Assembly: GCF_001278945.1 (NCBI RefSeq)
Contig: NZ_LGRV01000003.1
Coordinates: 1,240,001 to 1,304,000 of the forward strand
Source of the DNA: Lysinibacillus contaminans
Lineage (GTDB): Bacteria > Bacillota > Bacilli > Bacillales_A > Planococcaceae
Direction: 5' to 3'
Length of the DNA: 64,000 nt
Part shown: in pieces, positions 1-9,399 of the stretch
Numbering within the stretch: the first letter of the stretch is position 1
How the letters are laid out: each line of letters starts with the position of its first letter
Notes under the pieces: model-generated
What the model was told of the DNA's origin: nothing
Database searches by the model: none
What the model saw: the letters and a program-made list of their open reading frames with translations, nothing else
Program-made: the position numbers and the translations under genes

Positions 1-274
1 CATGCTGGCATTGCATTAACTGTGTGGCAATTCCTTGACCTCGTACTTTTTCATGCACACCACCTAGCCAGCTATAAAAAACGTCATCTGGATGTGTATA
101 CCCAAGTTTAAATCCAATTACTTCTTGCTCGTCAATTGCCAATATGCACAATAATCCCTTTTTACTTTCAAGCTTCTCAACTGGCAAATCATCACCATCA
201 AAAACATGTGCATGAATCGCCTGTAGACTTTTAAGCCACTCGTACGGGACCCCCTCTATACAAATAACCTTCAC
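1..274 (-). CDS. GNAT-family N-acetyltransferase (partial)
   Basis: The C-terminal part lies beyond the window start. The visible 91 codons begin at a GTG preceded by GAGGTGAG (281-288). The protein shows the typical GNAT pattern: a mid-region strand with 'LLCILAIDEQEVIGFKLGY', followed by 'VHEKVRGQGIATQLM', which is the acetyl-CoA-binding R/Q-x-x-G-x-G/A loop. It probably transfers an acetyl group from acetyl-CoA to a small molecule or protein; the substrate cannot be read from the sequence. The family call is firm; the function is open. Confidence 0.85.
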   Translation of the reverse strand, partial: MKVICIEGVPYEWLKSLQAIHAHVFDGDDLPVEKLESKKGLLCILAIDEQEVIGFKLGYTHPDDVFYSWLGGVHEKVRGQGIATQLMQCQH

Positions 275-337
275 TATAAACTCACCTCATATTAAAGCTT
301 TTTCTCATTATAAGTGATAGCAAGAAGTACAGTGAAC

Positions 338-886
338 TTATCCGTATAACATAGCAGGTTCACGAACGCCTTGTAAATAGTCGGACAGTTTACCTGCAAA
401 TACCTTCTCTAAATAAGGTAATTCTGAAATACAATGCGGGGTCATAAATGCTGGATTTTGATACACTGGTAAGCCACCCATTTTTAACAGAGTAGCCACA
501 AATTGCGAGCAAAAATAGGCCCGTTCTCTTCGTAATTCCATTTGCATGACGATCCCAAACAACCCTAAGAAATTGTATTTATAGTGATCTCGATTGTTGT
601 ACATATGGTGCACAATTCTCCTCATCTCTAAGTACTGATAATGCGAAACTGTGCATCGATATATCACACAATCCGCTGGTTCAAGCAACCCCGTTTCTGC
701 ATTTTCACGCAAAAATCCACCACTTAGAGGATTGTTCAACTGCGTTCGTCCAAAGCTATACATATTAAAAAGTTCTGCATCAAAGGAAACGGATGCATGA
801 TTCATTTCTTTACCGGTATACATCCCAATCGCCTTCGACAGTAACGTTCCTGTTTTAGTTAATACTATGTATATCGTATGAGTCAA
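338..886 (-). CDS. permuted papain-like (YiiX/NlpC-P60-type) protein
   Basis: This 182-residue protein has a His in 'MNHASVSFD' near residue 30 and a Cys in 'AYFCSQFVATLL' near residue 125. That order (His before Cys) is typical of circularly permuted NlpC/P60 or papain-like amidases (YiiX/DUF830-like). There is no signal peptide, so it is probably cytoplasmic. I chose the TTG at 886 because AGGTGAG lies just upstream with a 4-nt gap; the GTG at 895 is buried inside that ribosome binding site. The substrate is unknown. Confidence 0.6.
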   Translation of the reverse strand: MTHTIYIVLTKTGTLLSKAIGMYTGKEMNHASVSFDAELFNMYSFGRTQLNNPLSGGFLRENAETGLLEPADCVIYRCTVSHYQYLEMRRIVHHMYNNRDHYKYNFLGLFGIVMQMELRRERAYFCSQFVATLLKMGGLPVYQNPAFMTPHCISELPYLEKVFAGKLSDYLQGVREPAMLYG

Positions 887-895
887 TTTTCTCAC

Positions 896-1699
896 CTACT
901 CAAATTGTTTAAAATCTACTATTTCTTCTATATAATTACATACGTTTCAACAAACTAAATGGTTTCGTTTTTTCACTGCCTATCTCTAATTAGTATAGCC
1001 GACAAATCTTAATTTTCTCTTAATAAAAATATGAAATTTCTCTTAAGAATCTAAATTACTTGAATTTTTTTGATTTAGATAGTCACACTTCTATATTGAT
1101 TATATCAAATTTAGCACTGCATTATCTTTATTTATATGTCAGTATGTATGTTTATATGAAGGTGTAAGTTGGAATACCAGTTATTTTTAACCTAAGTTTC
1201 AAAATAGTTAGTTAGAACTTCCTATTTAAAAATCCATACTTACATAAAACTAGATTAATTTACAAAAGGTTACTTTGTTACTAAAAATATTTTTGAAGTA
1301 ATGAAAGATTTGAAACTAGAACGATACATCAGTGTGACAGGTAGTTCATTAACGATAAAAAAACATAACAATCAAAATAGGAGCAAAGCTATTTGAAATC
1401 TTATACTGATTCCATACAAGTTGGGCGCATCAAAAAACCCCGTCCCAAGCAAGGAACGGGGTTAAGAGCGATACCACCCTATTTCGAATGAAAATCGCTC
1501 AATTTCACTCAGCAACGTAACAAACAGAATTTCAAAAACAATTCACAATTAACTTCCTAATCCTTGAGTTTGGAAATTAAAAATCATGCTGCATTAAAAA
1601 CCACAATCAGTAGTTTTAAAAACAAGAGAAAAAAAGAATAAAATACCCTATTCATATAATTTGATATTGCGTACCAATTCTCAAATTAAGTAAAAAATG
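896..1699. other. AT-rich intergenic stretch
   Basis: Apart from the T-box element at 1431-1500, I see no gene with a ribosome binding site here. The stretch between the T-box and the papain-like gene has no recognisable protein remnant. Confidence 0.5.
1431..1500 (-). promoter_or_regulatory. orphan T-box antiterminator and terminator
   Basis: On the minus strand the sequence AGGGTGGTATCGCTC (1466-1480) matches the T-box core (AGGGTGGNACCGCG). It is preceded by GAGCGAT (1494-1500), which can pair with ATCGCTC. It is followed by the terminator stem AACCCCGT/ACGGGGTT and a T-run (1432-1463), including the CGTTCC/GGGACG arms usual for aminoacyl-tRNA-sensing leaders. TGGT would pair with an uncharged tRNA ending ACCA. 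I could not find a clear Stem I upstream and no gene follows within 500 nt, so it is probably a remnant. Confidence 0.7.
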
Positions 1700-1870
1700 T
1701 CATAAATACTTCCTTTTAAGTACTCTATCAATCTTCTCAATCAGTTTATCAACACATTCTTTCGTGATTTTCTGTACATATATTGTTTCTCTGTCTTCAA
1801 TTTTAGGATACTCTATTTGTGTGTTTTGGTTCATAGGATATTTATTATCCGTTGTAATATCTATCACCAT
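1700..1870 (-). CDS. small hypothetical protein, 56 aa
   Basis: The ORF starts at ATG 1868-1870 with GAGGTGA five nucleotides upstream, a strong ribosome binding site. The product is hydrophilic and charged, with a C-terminal amphipathic helix ('CVDKLIEKIDRVLKRKYL') and no membrane segment. I do not recognise the family. The good initiation signal makes expression likely. It lies alone, upstream of the orphan T-box and transcribed in the same direction. Confidence 0.5.
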   Translation of the reverse strand: MVIDITTDNKYPMNQNTQIEYPKIEDRETIYVQKITKECVDKLIEKIDRVLKRKYL

Positions 1871-2154
1871 AAAATCACCTCATATCTACATATTCGTCCC
1901 ACACTCTAAAATACCCTTTATTCCTTTGATAAATTCAGGTACTTTTTCACTACGAAAAGTAAAAATTGTACATATTTATAATTCCACATTACACTGTCTG
2001 TTGTATCAGTGCAATAAAGAATTCATTTTCACATTCGTTATTTACACTAAAACACCTTCATGTAATTGAAGGATTTGGGTATTTTAGATATAATTTATAA
2101 TATTTATATTTACCGACAACACTATATTTATTACAAATAAGAGGATGATTTCAA

Positions 2155-2982
2155 ATGGTTATTAATGAAGCTATTTTAAACAGAAAAGGCGCCAGGAAAG
2201 CAATTGATATCCCAAACAACGTGTTAGCATTACTGAACCAAGGACGATTAGAGACTGTTAATCTTATAGAATGGCAAGCTGTTAACCATCCAATATTACT
2301 AAAAAATATTCTGCCCTCATTCGGTTTAGATGACAAATTAAATTTTGTCTTATCAGAAATGGAAAAACAAAATGCCGAAACTGGTATGAAAGCAATACGG
2401 ACAGCAAGTCATTTATTAGATAACGTGTTGGAAAACGAAAGCAAAGGAAGAAAGCTAGATATAATAACTTTATGTGCCAATCATATTTCGGACAGCGTGC
2501 GATGTTGGGCAGCATTCATGAATAAAAACGCTAACCTGGCTTTAGAAGAAAAACTGTCGTATATCCAACCTTTTGCAGCAGACCATCATTTTGGTGTTCG
2601 AGAAATTGCTTGGATGTCCATTCGAGAAAACCTTTCAGAAGATATTGAAAAGAGCGTAGAATTATTAGTGGAATGGGCAAGTAGTCCTAATGAAAATATT
2701 CGTCGCTTTGCAGTAGAGTCCATTCGACCTCGAGGGGTATGGACGAAACATATTGAACTATTAAAACAAGAGCCAGAGAAAGCACTGCCTATTTTAAACT
2801 TACTTAAAGCTGACCCAGCCAAGTATGTACAAGATTCTGTTGGTAATTGGCTAAACGATGCTAGTAAAACCCAACCTGAATGGGTGCTCGATTTATGCGA
2901 AAAGTGGGCAAATGAGTCTGATTTACAGGCAACAGGGAAAATCATAAAAAAAGCGAAAAGAACAATCTTGAAAAAAGGATAA
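2155..2982 (+). CDS. AlkC/AlkD-like HEAT-repeat DNA alkylation repair protein
   Basis: This 275-residue all-helical protein carries the conserved core of bacterial AlkC-like glycosylases: 'SVRCWAA' (114-120), 'HFGVREIAW' (145-153), 'ENIRRFAVESIRPRGVW' (180-196) and 'YVQDSVGNWLNDASK' (about 224-238). The family removes N3-methylated bases from DNA by flexing the backbone with HEAT-like repeats, acting in the cytoplasm in base excision repair. The start is the ATG preceded by AAGAGGATGA. It appears monocistronic, with a hairpin just downstream (2991-3020). AlkC is more likely than AlkD from these motifs; exact specificity is inferred. Confidence 0.85.
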   Translation: MVINEAILNRKGARKAIDIPNNVLALLNQGRLETVNLIEWQAVNHPILLKNILPSFGLDDKLNFVLSEMEKQNAETGMKAIRTASHLLDNVLENESKGRKLDIITLCANHISDSVRCWAAFMNKNANLALEEKLSYIQPFAADHHFGVREIAWMSIRENLSEDIEKSVELLVEWASSPNENIRRFAVESIRPRGVWTKHIELLKQEPEKALPILNLLKADPAKYVQDSVGNWLNDASKTQPEWVLDLCEKWANESDLQATGKIIKKAKRTILKKG

Positions 2983-2990
2983 ATTAACAA

Positions 2991-3022
2991 AGACCAGGCT
3001 CATGAATGAGTACCTGGTCTCT
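2991..3022 (+). terminator. hairpin after the alkylation repair gene
   Basis: AGACCAGG pairs with CCTGGTCT across a 14-nt loop. There is no clear T-run after it, so it is a weak candidate terminator. Confidence 0.5.
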
Positions 3023-3111
3023 ATCGTTTGGGTACAAATTAAATATGTGGCCGAAGTAATTCTTGAAAGAACACTTTCATTTACTAGTAAAGATAATCGA
3101 TAATGTAATCT

Positions 3112-4404
3112 TTACTTTATGTCAATATCAATTTTCTCCTCACCCTCTAAGTAGTTTGGATAATTTTGCACATTCAAACGAATCGGGCTTTGCATTTGTT
3201 CGAAGTCAAACATATATATATTACGGTCTTTCCCGTCGTTAATACCCGTTACAACGTTAATACTACGGGGAGTTTCTCCACGTGCATCCACTGGACTAGT
3301 AAATGAAAATGTACTTTCCTTCTCATCTCTTGCCGGCATAACGACATGGATTTCATCGTTTTCAACCCAAATGTCCGCTTCGATAAATTGTGGTACATGC
3401 GTCACTTTTCCATGCTCTACATCAATTTCAACATAGTCATCACCCTTCGGCAATGCCTGAATATCGCCAATTTCAAGTGCCAATTTTTTCGGTTCTCTAA
3501 AATAATTACTTTGTAAATAATAATGAACAAGCCCCGACTCCAAGTCGCCGTGTGCACTAATAATCCCTCCCTGTTTCCATATCTCTCCGAGTTCATCTAT
3601 TAATTGCAGCTTTTCAATATCGAGGAGACGCATCGTATTGTCCTCTGGCACTCGAATGGTAACCTTTGCACGCAAAGGTGCAATGGCTATCGCTTCTACG
3701 ATCAGCTCCTGTCCTTCAAAAGTAAGGGATTGATTGAGTGAAACTTTTTTTGTTTTTGCAATCGGTTTTTCTAGCGTAAATGGAAGAGTAAACGTCGTTT
3801 CCAACTCTTGATCTATCTTCACCTGTAATTCAAAATTAGGATTCTCATAGCTAATGCTTTCTGGAGAAACAACATGTATCAATTTTCCTTGTTCAAACTT
3901 TGTTTCATCACCGGAATTATACTGACCAATCGAAGCAGCTAACGGTGAGCCATCTTGCAAAATACTTATTTGAGGGGACAAATTTTGTACTGGCTTCGAT
4001 GATTCTAGCTTGTAATTTAGCACCATTCCCGATGTATCGGCAATTACACCTTGCAATGTAAACGTGAGACCACCCTTTGTTTGGGCTACATTCAATACCT
4101 CATAATAGTCGTGCGAAATAATGTCTCGAACCCCTTTGTCCGTACTAATCAAGTCAACAAATAAAGAAACACCAGGTACTTTCGCCATTGATTGCGCAAA
4201 TTGAGGTGACAACCGAATACTTAGGGTAAAACTAAGCACGAATATGGCTGCAATTGCTACACCCGACCATACTCGTATACTTTGCTTACGCTGCCGCTTC
4301 GCACGTTGAAGCCCTTTTCGTCTTGCCTGTGCCAAGGTATCATGTGGCAAAGCTTTATGTCGAAGTTCTTCACCAACTTGCGTTAATTTATCCTCCATTT
4401 TCAC
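3112..4404 (-). CDS. DUF4179 anti-sigma factor
   Basis: This 430-residue protein has a basic cytoplasmic N-terminus, a single transmembrane helix at about 46-64 ('VWSGVAIAAIFVLSFTLSI') and a large extracellular DUF4179-type domain with beta-rich repeats. Proteins with this layout sit next to ECF sigma genes and hold the sigma factor at the membrane until an envelope signal releases it. The reading frame overlaps the sigma gene by 4 nt (GTGA), which indicates translational coupling. The cytoplasmic segment 1-45 is the likely sigma-binding part. The inducing signal is unknown. Confidence 0.85.
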   Translation of the reverse strand: MKMEDKLTQVGEELRHKALPHDTLAQARRKGLQRAKRQRKQSIRVWSGVAIAAIFVLSFTLSIRLSPQFAQSMAKVPGVSLFVDLISTDKGVRDIISHDYYEVLNVAQTKGGLTFTLQGVIADTSGMVLNYKLESSKPVQNLSPQISILQDGSPLAASIGQYNSGDETKFEQGKLIHVVSPESISYENPNFELQVKIDQELETTFTLPFTLEKPIAKTKKVSLNQSLTFEGQELIVEAIAIAPLRAKVTIRVPEDNTMRLLDIEKLQLIDELGEIWKQGGIISAHGDLESGLVHYYLQSNYFREPKKLALEIGDIQALPKGDDYVEIDVEHGKVTHVPQFIEADIWVENDEIHVVMPARDEKESTFSFTSPVDARGETPRSINVVTGINDGKDRNIYMFDFEQMQSPIRLNVQNYPNYLEGEEKIDIDIK

Positions 4405-4904
4405 GATTCCTCCCCCTCCCCCATAAAGATCCGTAATTTCAGCAATGCTTTATGAAGCCTCGATTTCACAGTACCTTCTGGAATTTGTTGAATACGAGCA
4501 ATCTCAGCATTTTTCAAACTGTGAAAATATTTTAAATGAACAATTTCTTGATGTTCTTTTGGCAACGTTGCAAGTACTTCTTCTATTTGTATCGGGTGTT
4601 CATTAAGTACTGTATTCGGCTCTTTGTATATTTCATGCCCCTGACGTTTTTGCTGCTTCACCATGTCATAGCAAACATTAAGCATTATTCGGACGAGCCA
4701 CGTTTTTATATAAGCAGGGTCTTTAACTGTATGTATTTTGTGATAGGCACGGTAAGTCACTTCTTGCACTGCTTCAATCGCATCGTGTTCATTTTTTAAA
4801 TAGCCAAGAGCTGTGTGGTAAAGAAGAGCTTCACATTCCTGCATTGCGGCTAAAAAAGCTACTTCCTCTTTTTTCATAGCACGTTGATATATCATTTCAT
4901 CCAA
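4401..4904 (-). CDS. ECF RNA polymerase sigma factor
   Basis: This is a compact sigma-70 protein with region 2 at about 25-90 ('YHTALGYLKNEHDAIEAVQE', 'IKTWLVRIMLNVCYDM') and region 4 at about 115-160 ending 'EGTVKSRLHKALLKLR'. It directs RNA polymerase to a small envelope-stress regulon and is controlled by the overlapping DUF4179 partner. Start choice: the GTG at 4913 lies inside the ribosome binding site AGAAAGGAAGTGACC, a 13/15 match to full anti-SD complementarity. The in-frame TTG at 4904 has the right spacing, so I take it; the ATG at 4895 is farther away. Confidence 0.9.
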   Translation of the reverse strand: MDEMIYQRAMKKEEVAFLAAMQECEALLYHTALGYLKNEHDAIEAVQEVTYRAYHKIHTVKDPAYIKTWLVRIMLNVCYDMVKQQKRQGHEIYKEPNTVLNEHPIQIEEVLATLPKEHQEIVHLKYFHSLKNAEIARIQQIPEGTVKSRLHKALLKLRIFMGEGEES

Positions 4905-5036
4905 AAAGGTCACTTCCTTTCTAGTAATTAGACTGCTATGCCCCTTAAAACGTTCATCTTTATTTACAATTTTAATTATATTTTACTTCTCTCGACCATA
5001 AATAAGTAATAGAAGGTTATCGAAAGAGGTGATCGT

Positions 5037-5273
5037 GTGCGTATATTTTGTTGCGTTTGCTATTTTTTAACACTATTTTATGGCGTAGAATTAGTAGTTG
5101 AAGATACCCAAGTCGAAACGACACCACCAAATATTGTCATGACTTATGACAATATGAAACCACTCAAAGAATCTACTGAAAATTCAAATGTTTGTGTTTA
5201 TTACAGCACTTATAAAATGTGCACAGATTTATACTCAAAACAAGTTACTTATTTTTCTATAGAAGACGAATAG
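5037..5273 (+). CDS. small hypothetical protein with hydrophobic N-terminus
   Basis: The 78-residue product starts at a GTG with GAAAGAGGTGATC directly upstream. Residues 3-20 are hydrophobic and Cys-rich ('IFCCVCYFLTLFYGVELVV'), resembling a short signal anchor. The rest is polar with 'CVYYSTYKMCTDLY'. I do not recognise the family. It is divergent from the sigma factor and followed by a clear terminator, which supports it as a real gene. Confidence 0.5.
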   Translation: MRIFCCVCYFLTLFYGVELVVEDTQVETTPPNIVMTYDNMKPLKESTENSNVCVYYSTYKMCTDLYSKQVTYFSIEDE

Positions 5274-5285
5274 GTTCAGTAAAAC

Positions 5286-5331
5286 AAAAAGATCTATCTA
5301 CATATAATTAATATGCAGATAGATCTTTTTT
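5286..5331. terminator. bidirectional terminator
   Basis: GATCTATCTaCATAT (5291-5305) pairs with ATATGcAGATAGATC (5311-5325). It is flanked by an A-run on the left and a T-run on the right, so it can stop both the small gene at 5037 and the signal peptidase gene. Confidence 0.85.
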
Positions 5332-5332
5332 C

Positions 5333-5890
5333 TTATTTTGCACCAATATAGAAATGACTGAATGGATAAACCGTTAGTTTAGATTCACCATAAACAGCCT
5401 CACTAGAAATAAACCCATAATGTCGGCTATCATAACTTTTTAGACGGTTATCTCCTAATACAAAATAACTGTCTTCTGGTACAGTAGCTTTTCCAAGTAA
5501 TTCTTCTAACCTAAAGTTTTCAGTAATACGTAATTGGTTGGGATCATCTGTTTGACGATTAACGTAATTTTCTTCGTATGCCTTACCGTTGACATATAAA
5601 ACATCGTCCTTCATCTCCACAGTATCTCCTGGTAACCCAATCACACGCTTAATGTATAGCTCATCCTCAGTTGGAGATTGGAAAATGATTTGATCAAAGC
5701 GTTCAATTTTACTCGTTTTGCTAACAATGATAATATCCGTATCTTCATAGGTTGGAAACATAGATGCACCTTGTACTTTAATAGGGGCAAATAAAAATTG
5801 CTTACAGCCCAGTACTACAATTACCGTTATGACGATGATTTTAATGTATGAAAATATCTCTTTTTTAAAATCTATTTTTTCTTCTTTCAT
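5333..5890 (-). CDS. lepB: signal peptidase I
   Basis: This type I signal peptidase removes signal peptides from exported proteins at the outer face of the membrane. It has one N-terminal transmembrane helix. The catalytic Ser is in 'GASMFPT' and the catalytic Lys in 'YIKRVIGLPGD' (S45 and K83 when counted from the upstream ATG). The C-terminal box 'VLGDNRLKSYDSR' is present. I take the second ATG (5890) because GGGGA lies 7 nt before it; the ATG at 5896 is only one base from that site. It is monocistronic and of usual Bacillales SipS length. Confidence 0.95.
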   Translation of the reverse strand: MKEEKIDFKKEIFSYIKIIVITVIVVLGCKQFLFAPIKVQGASMFPTYEDTDIIIVSKTSKIERFDQIIFQSPTEDELYIKRVIGLPGDTVEMKDDVLYVNGKAYEENYVNRQTDDPNQLRITENFRLEELLGKATVPEDSYFVLGDNRLKSYDSRHYGFISSEAVYGESKLTVYPFSHFYIGAK

Positions 5891-5986
5891 TCTCATTCCC
5901 CGATACTATTTTTTCTTTATTATAGCATTTAACATACTATTTTGACGAATAATGCTAACTATTAATTGCTTTTTTTATTAATGAAA

Positions 5987-6019
5987 ATAAGACAAAGGAA
6001 ATTTACCTTTGTCTTTTAT
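5987..6019. terminator. hairpin with flanking A and T tracts
   Basis: AAGACAAAGG pairs with CCTTTGTCTT across a 7-nt loop. On the minus strand it follows the 31-residue peptide at 6044-6139 and is its likely terminator. Confidence 0.6.
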
Positions 6020-6043
6020 GGTTATAAACTTTAGATGGTTGTT

Positions 6044-6139
6044 TTAAGTAGTTGAGTTATGCTGTTCTCGGAGTAAATCTACTACTAATAATATACCCGT
6101 TGGCAATGCCAATGTTAGTAAAATTATGCCCATTAACAC
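6044..6139 (-). CDS. 31-residue membrane peptide
   Basis: The ORF starts at a GTG with TTGAGGAAGTGATT upstream and is followed by a terminator hairpin. The product is one hydrophobic helix ('LMGIILLTLALPTGILLVV', residues 2-20) with a short polar tail 'DLLREQHNSTT'. Such single-span peptides often act on larger membrane proteins, but nothing here shows a partner. It is too short to classify. Confidence 0.45.
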   Translation of the reverse strand: MLMGIILLTLALPTGILLVVDLLREQHNSTT

Positions 6140-6217
6140 AACAATCACTTCCTCAACTATTTGTTGATTTTATTATACATCGAATTTTCTGATATTTCAA
6201 ATTGACACACTAAAAAA

Positions 6218-6361
6218 TCATCTAAACATCTTCAAGCAAAATAACTGTAATTGCAACATTAGTGACTTATTTGGTCTTTTTTGCTCTTTACGCTTTGGCG
6301 TATAACATTCCATACAATTATTTATAGCGGTATACCTAAGCACCTGGGTCCTCCCATTCAT
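6218..6361 (-). CDS. possible small basic peptide, 47 aa
   Basis: An ATG with GGGGGGAG five bases upstream opens a 47-codon ORF with a CxxC-like 'NCMECYTPKRKEQKR' stretch. I do not recognise it. The ribosome binding site is the only positive evidence; it may be chance. Confidence 0.3.
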   Translation of the reverse strand: MNGRTQVLRYTAINNCMECYTPKRKEQKRPNKSLMLQLQLFCLKMFR

Positions 6362-6450
6362 TAAGCTCCCCCCTTTATTGTTAGATTTATTACTGCCATT
6401 TTGCTTGAATTGTTAGAAATCAAACTTTGTATTTACAATTTTTATGGGAT

Positions 6451-7383
6451 TCATTGTAAATGTTCTTTCAGTTCAGATTGAATTTTTAGTAACTCCTCTT
6501 CATTCGGAATGTAGTACCATATATCATCAATCCTTGTGCCTGAACCCTCTTCAAATGCTATTTGTTCAATGCCACTATCCATTTTCTTGTAAATTCCTTG
6601 TAATTGAATCAGTTCTTTCATAGAGAAATTCATCCGTACATTCTCTCCTACAACCTCTAACATATCACTTGCTTTTAGTATTGTAGTTGGTGTTGAAGCC
6701 TTTTTCAAAATGGCTTCGATTACTTGACGTTGACGAATTTGACGCCCAAAATCACCTCGTGGGTCCTCATAGCGGATCCGTGTGAAAATAAGTGCCTCCT
6801 CACCGTTTAAATTCACTTCACCTTCTGGGAAATGATATGCACCATACGTCAACTCCATATCATTTTGAATCGTTACGCCACCCAAGGTATCAATCATTTT
6901 CAAGAAGCCTTCCATATTGATAAACACATAATAATCTAGAGGAATATCAAGGAAATTCTCTACTGTTGCCATTGCCATTGGCACGCCACCAAAGGCATAA
7001 GCATGATTGATTTTATCTTCTGTGTCATAACCAACAATTTCAGTTCTTGTATCCCTTGGAATGCTTAGCATTTTCATCGTTTTTTTCTCTGGATTGACAG
7101 TCATGACAATCATCGTATCTGAACGTCCATTATCATTTTCCCTTTCATCTACTCCTAGCAATAGGACTGAAAAAGGATCTTTTCTTGTGATTACTTTTTG
7201 TTCTTTTTCTACTGTTTCACTTGTTTCCATTAGTGGCGTATTTATTTTATTCATTGTTTTATGGACAGTATAATAAGCAGTTCCTACAAATACTAGGATG
7301 AGCGCTAATATGCTACCTACTATCCAGGGCCATATTTTCTTTTTACTTTTCTTCTCTTTTATTCTCTTCATTTTATGTTCCAT
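6451..7383 (-). CDS. LytR-CpsA-Psr (LCP) family cell-wall glycopolymer ligase
   Basis: LCP enzymes transfer teichoic acid or other glycopolymers from undecaprenyl-pyrophosphate to peptidoglycan outside the cell. This 310-residue protein has a basic cytoplasmic tail, a transmembrane helix at 17-40, and the extracellular LCP domain from about 70. Its conserved blocks are 'LLLGVDERENDNGRSDTM', 'SIPRDTR', 'INHAYAFGG' and 'ALIFTRIRYEDPRGDFGRQ' (the Arg/Asp set that binds pyrophosphate and magnesium). The ATG has GAGAGGA 8 nt upstream. Which polymer it attaches cannot be said. Confidence 0.92.
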   Translation of the reverse strand: MEHKMKRIKEKKSKKKIWPWIVGSILALILVFVGTAYYTVHKTMNKINTPLMETSETVEKEQKVITRKDPFSVLLLGVDERENDNGRSDTMIVMTVNPEKKTMKMLSIPRDTRTEIVGYDTEDKINHAYAFGGVPMAMATVENFLDIPLDYYVFINMEGFLKMIDTLGGVTIQNDMELTYGAYHFPEGEVNLNGEEALIFTRIRYEDPRGDFGRQIRQRQVIEAILKKASTPTTILKASDMLEVVGENVRMNFSMKELIQLQGIYKKMDSGIEQIAFEEGSGTRIDDIWYYIPNEEELLKIQSELKEHLQ

Positions 7384-7483
7384 TCCGTAGTCCTCTCTGG
7401 CTATTCAACAGATTTACTCGTCTTTTAGACGTTTCAACTAAAAAAAAAGTTCATATAATATATTATTATGCATAATGGTATAA

Positions 7484-7524
7484 AAAAAGACGTACACTAG
7501 TATTCGCTAAATGTACGCCTTTTT
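7484..7524 (-). terminator. terminator after the chemoreceptor gene
   Basis: On the minus strand GGCGTACA pairs with TGTACGTC and is followed by seven T. It ends the chemoreceptor transcript. Confidence 0.75.
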
Positions 7525-7529
7525 ATGCA

Positions 7530-9227
7530 TTAGTATTTAAAATTAGTCATTCCAATCGTTAATTCCAACGCTTTTTTACTTAAATTTTCAGAAATATCAT
7601 TGATTTCTTGTAGAGTTGCCACTTGTTCCACGATTTGCTGTGCGATTTCCTCAGTACCATCTGCTGTGATACGAACATGTCCATCTACTTCATGGATGGA
7701 TGCCGTAATTTCTTCTGAAGTGGCTGTCATTTCCTGAGTGACCGCCGTTACAGTTGAAATTTGCTCCGTCATATCCTCAATAGCTTCCACTATATTGGTA
7801 AAGGAAGTTCCTGCTTGAGCGATAATATTGACACCTTGCTCAACTGTCGTTAAGCCCTGAGTAACTGAATCTTCTACATTTTTCGTCTCGTGCAAAATAT
7901 CCGTCGTAAGTTGGGCAATTAAGTTGGCTGAGTCTTTCGATTGGACTGCTAATTTACGAACTTCATCTGCCACAACAGCAAAACCTTTTCCATGCTCTCC
8001 AGCACGTGCCGCTTCAATCGCCGCATTCAATGCTAGTAGATTTGTCTGCTCTGTAATGTCCGTAATCACTTGTGTAATACTTTGTATTTCAACTGATTGA
8101 TGACTGAGCCTTGATATAAGTGCTGTTGTTTGTTTGGACGAATCGTAAATAATATTCATTTGTTGCTTCGCATGTTCTATTGTAAGTTGCCCCTCGTCAG
8201 CTGTATCTTTCGTCTGTTGTGCCTTTTCTAATACAGTGTTAGTTGCATCTGCAATCTGCTGAATGCCTACTGTTGTTTCCGCCATCGCCAGTGTAGCTTC
8301 ATTTGAAACGGATGAAGAAACTCTTGTTCCTGCTGCGATTGTTTCAACATTCTGCGCAACAGTATTAGATGAAGAAGCAACATGTGAGGTACTGGCTGTT
8401 AACTCTTCGGCAATAGCAGATAAATCATTAGCTGTTTCACCTGATGAACGAATCAATATACGAATAGATTGCTTCATTTCATTGATGGCATTTGCTAAAG
8501 TACCTATCTCATCATTCGATTTCACAGTAATATCTTTAATTGTTAAATCACCCTGCGTAATTTGTTGCACCGAATTCGCCATTGTTGTTAATGGTTTGGC
8601 AATTTTCACCGCCATTAAAACACTTAAAAATATACAAATTAGTGTAGCGAATAGTCCGATTATAGCGGTAATTATGGCACTTTTTTGTACCCCTTTTTCA
8701 GCTTCGTAGGAAATTTCGGTGAATTTCATTTTATTGAATGCAAGCATTTCATTGGCTACACTGCTCATAAAACTATTCTGTCGTGATAACTCTTTATCAT
8801 AAATTTCACGTGCACCCGTTGTATCTCCACGATCTACTGCATCGATGACTGTTTCCGCCACCTTATCAAATGATTTTTTGCCCTCTATCATTTTGTTATT
8901 AATTTCAGAAAGATACTTGTCTTTAATGACGTCATTTAACAAACCAACACCTGTACCAATTTTTAGTTGCACGCTCCGGAAACTTTCTAATGTACTCGAA
9001 TTTCCAGTTTCAATATAATGCTGTATGTAGATACTTTGTTGTTTTGTATTGCTTTGTAAATCCGACGCTAAATAAATCTGTTCAACATTCTTATCAAGTA
9101 TTGCGTTATATTCATTTTTCATCTTTGTCATATCCATATAACTGTTGATGGATAATCCGATAATGCAAAAAAATAGTATCGCAAATGCTACATATAATTT
9201 TATTTTTATGGACATTTCTTTTGTCAT
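7530..9227 (-). CDS. methyl-accepting chemotaxis protein
   Basis: This is a 565-residue transmembrane chemoreceptor. It has TM1 at about 10-28, a four-helix-bundle extracellular sensor (4HB_MCP type), TM2 at about 184-208, and a HAMP domain starting '[20 protein letters not shown]'. The long coiled-coil signalling domain has the conserved hairpin tip '[20 protein letters not shown]' at about 395-415. The tip binds CheW and CheA and controls flagellar rotation. The ligand is unknown. It is a stand-alone gene with its own terminator; no che genes are in the window. Confidence 0.95.
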   Translation of the reverse strand: MTKEMSIKIKLYVAFAILFFCIIGLSINSYMDMTKMKNEYNAILDKNVEQIYLASDLQSNTKQQSIYIQHYIETGNSSTLESFRSVQLKIGTGVGLLNDVIKDKYLSEINNKMIEGKKSFDKVAETVIDAVDRGDTTGAREIYDKELSRQNSFMSSVANEMLAFNKMKFTEISYEAEKGVQKSAIITAIIGLFATLICIFLSVLMAVKIAKPLTTMANSVQQITQGDLTIKDITVKSNDEIGTLANAINEMKQSIRILIRSSGETANDLSAIAEELTASTSHVASSSNTVAQNVETIAAGTRVSSSVSNEATLAMAETTVGIQQIADATNTVLEKAQQTKDTADEGQLTIEHAKQQMNIIYDSSKQTTALISRLSHQSVEIQSITQVITDITEQTNLLALNAAIEAARAGEHGKGFAVVADEVRKLAVQSKDSANLIAQLTTDILHETKNVEDSVTQGLTTVEQGVNIIAQAGTSFTNIVEAIEDMTEQISTVTAVTQEMTATSEEITASIHEVDGHVRITADGTEEIAQQIVEQVATLQEINDISENLSKKALELTIGMTNFKY

Positions 9228-9351
9228 TCTCCTTCAAAGGAAATACTTTGGATTTTATACGAAAAATTTCCTCGTGTACCAATAAGAGTATCAAATATTC
9301 AGTAAATTTTAAAGTTATTTTTGTCGAATTCAGGAATTTTATAAAAACAAA

Positions 9352-9384
9352 AAAGAAACTCATCGAACAGAGCTTCTTTTTATA
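9352..9384 (-). terminator. terminator after the marR-like gene
   Basis: On the minus strand AAGAAGCTC pairs with GAGTTTCTT across TGTTCGAT and runs into T-rich sequence. Confidence 0.65.
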
Positions 9385-9399
9385 ATGTGTATATTGATG

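Noticed and set aside
1040..1052. CTTAAGAATC word as a third copy of the MITE-like repeat
   Set aside because: Only about ten bases match and no other part of the element is present.
1764..2069. 101-codon open frame on the plus strand
   Set aside because: No ribosome binding site, odd composition, and it overlaps the small gene at 1700-1870 that has a strong site on the other strand.
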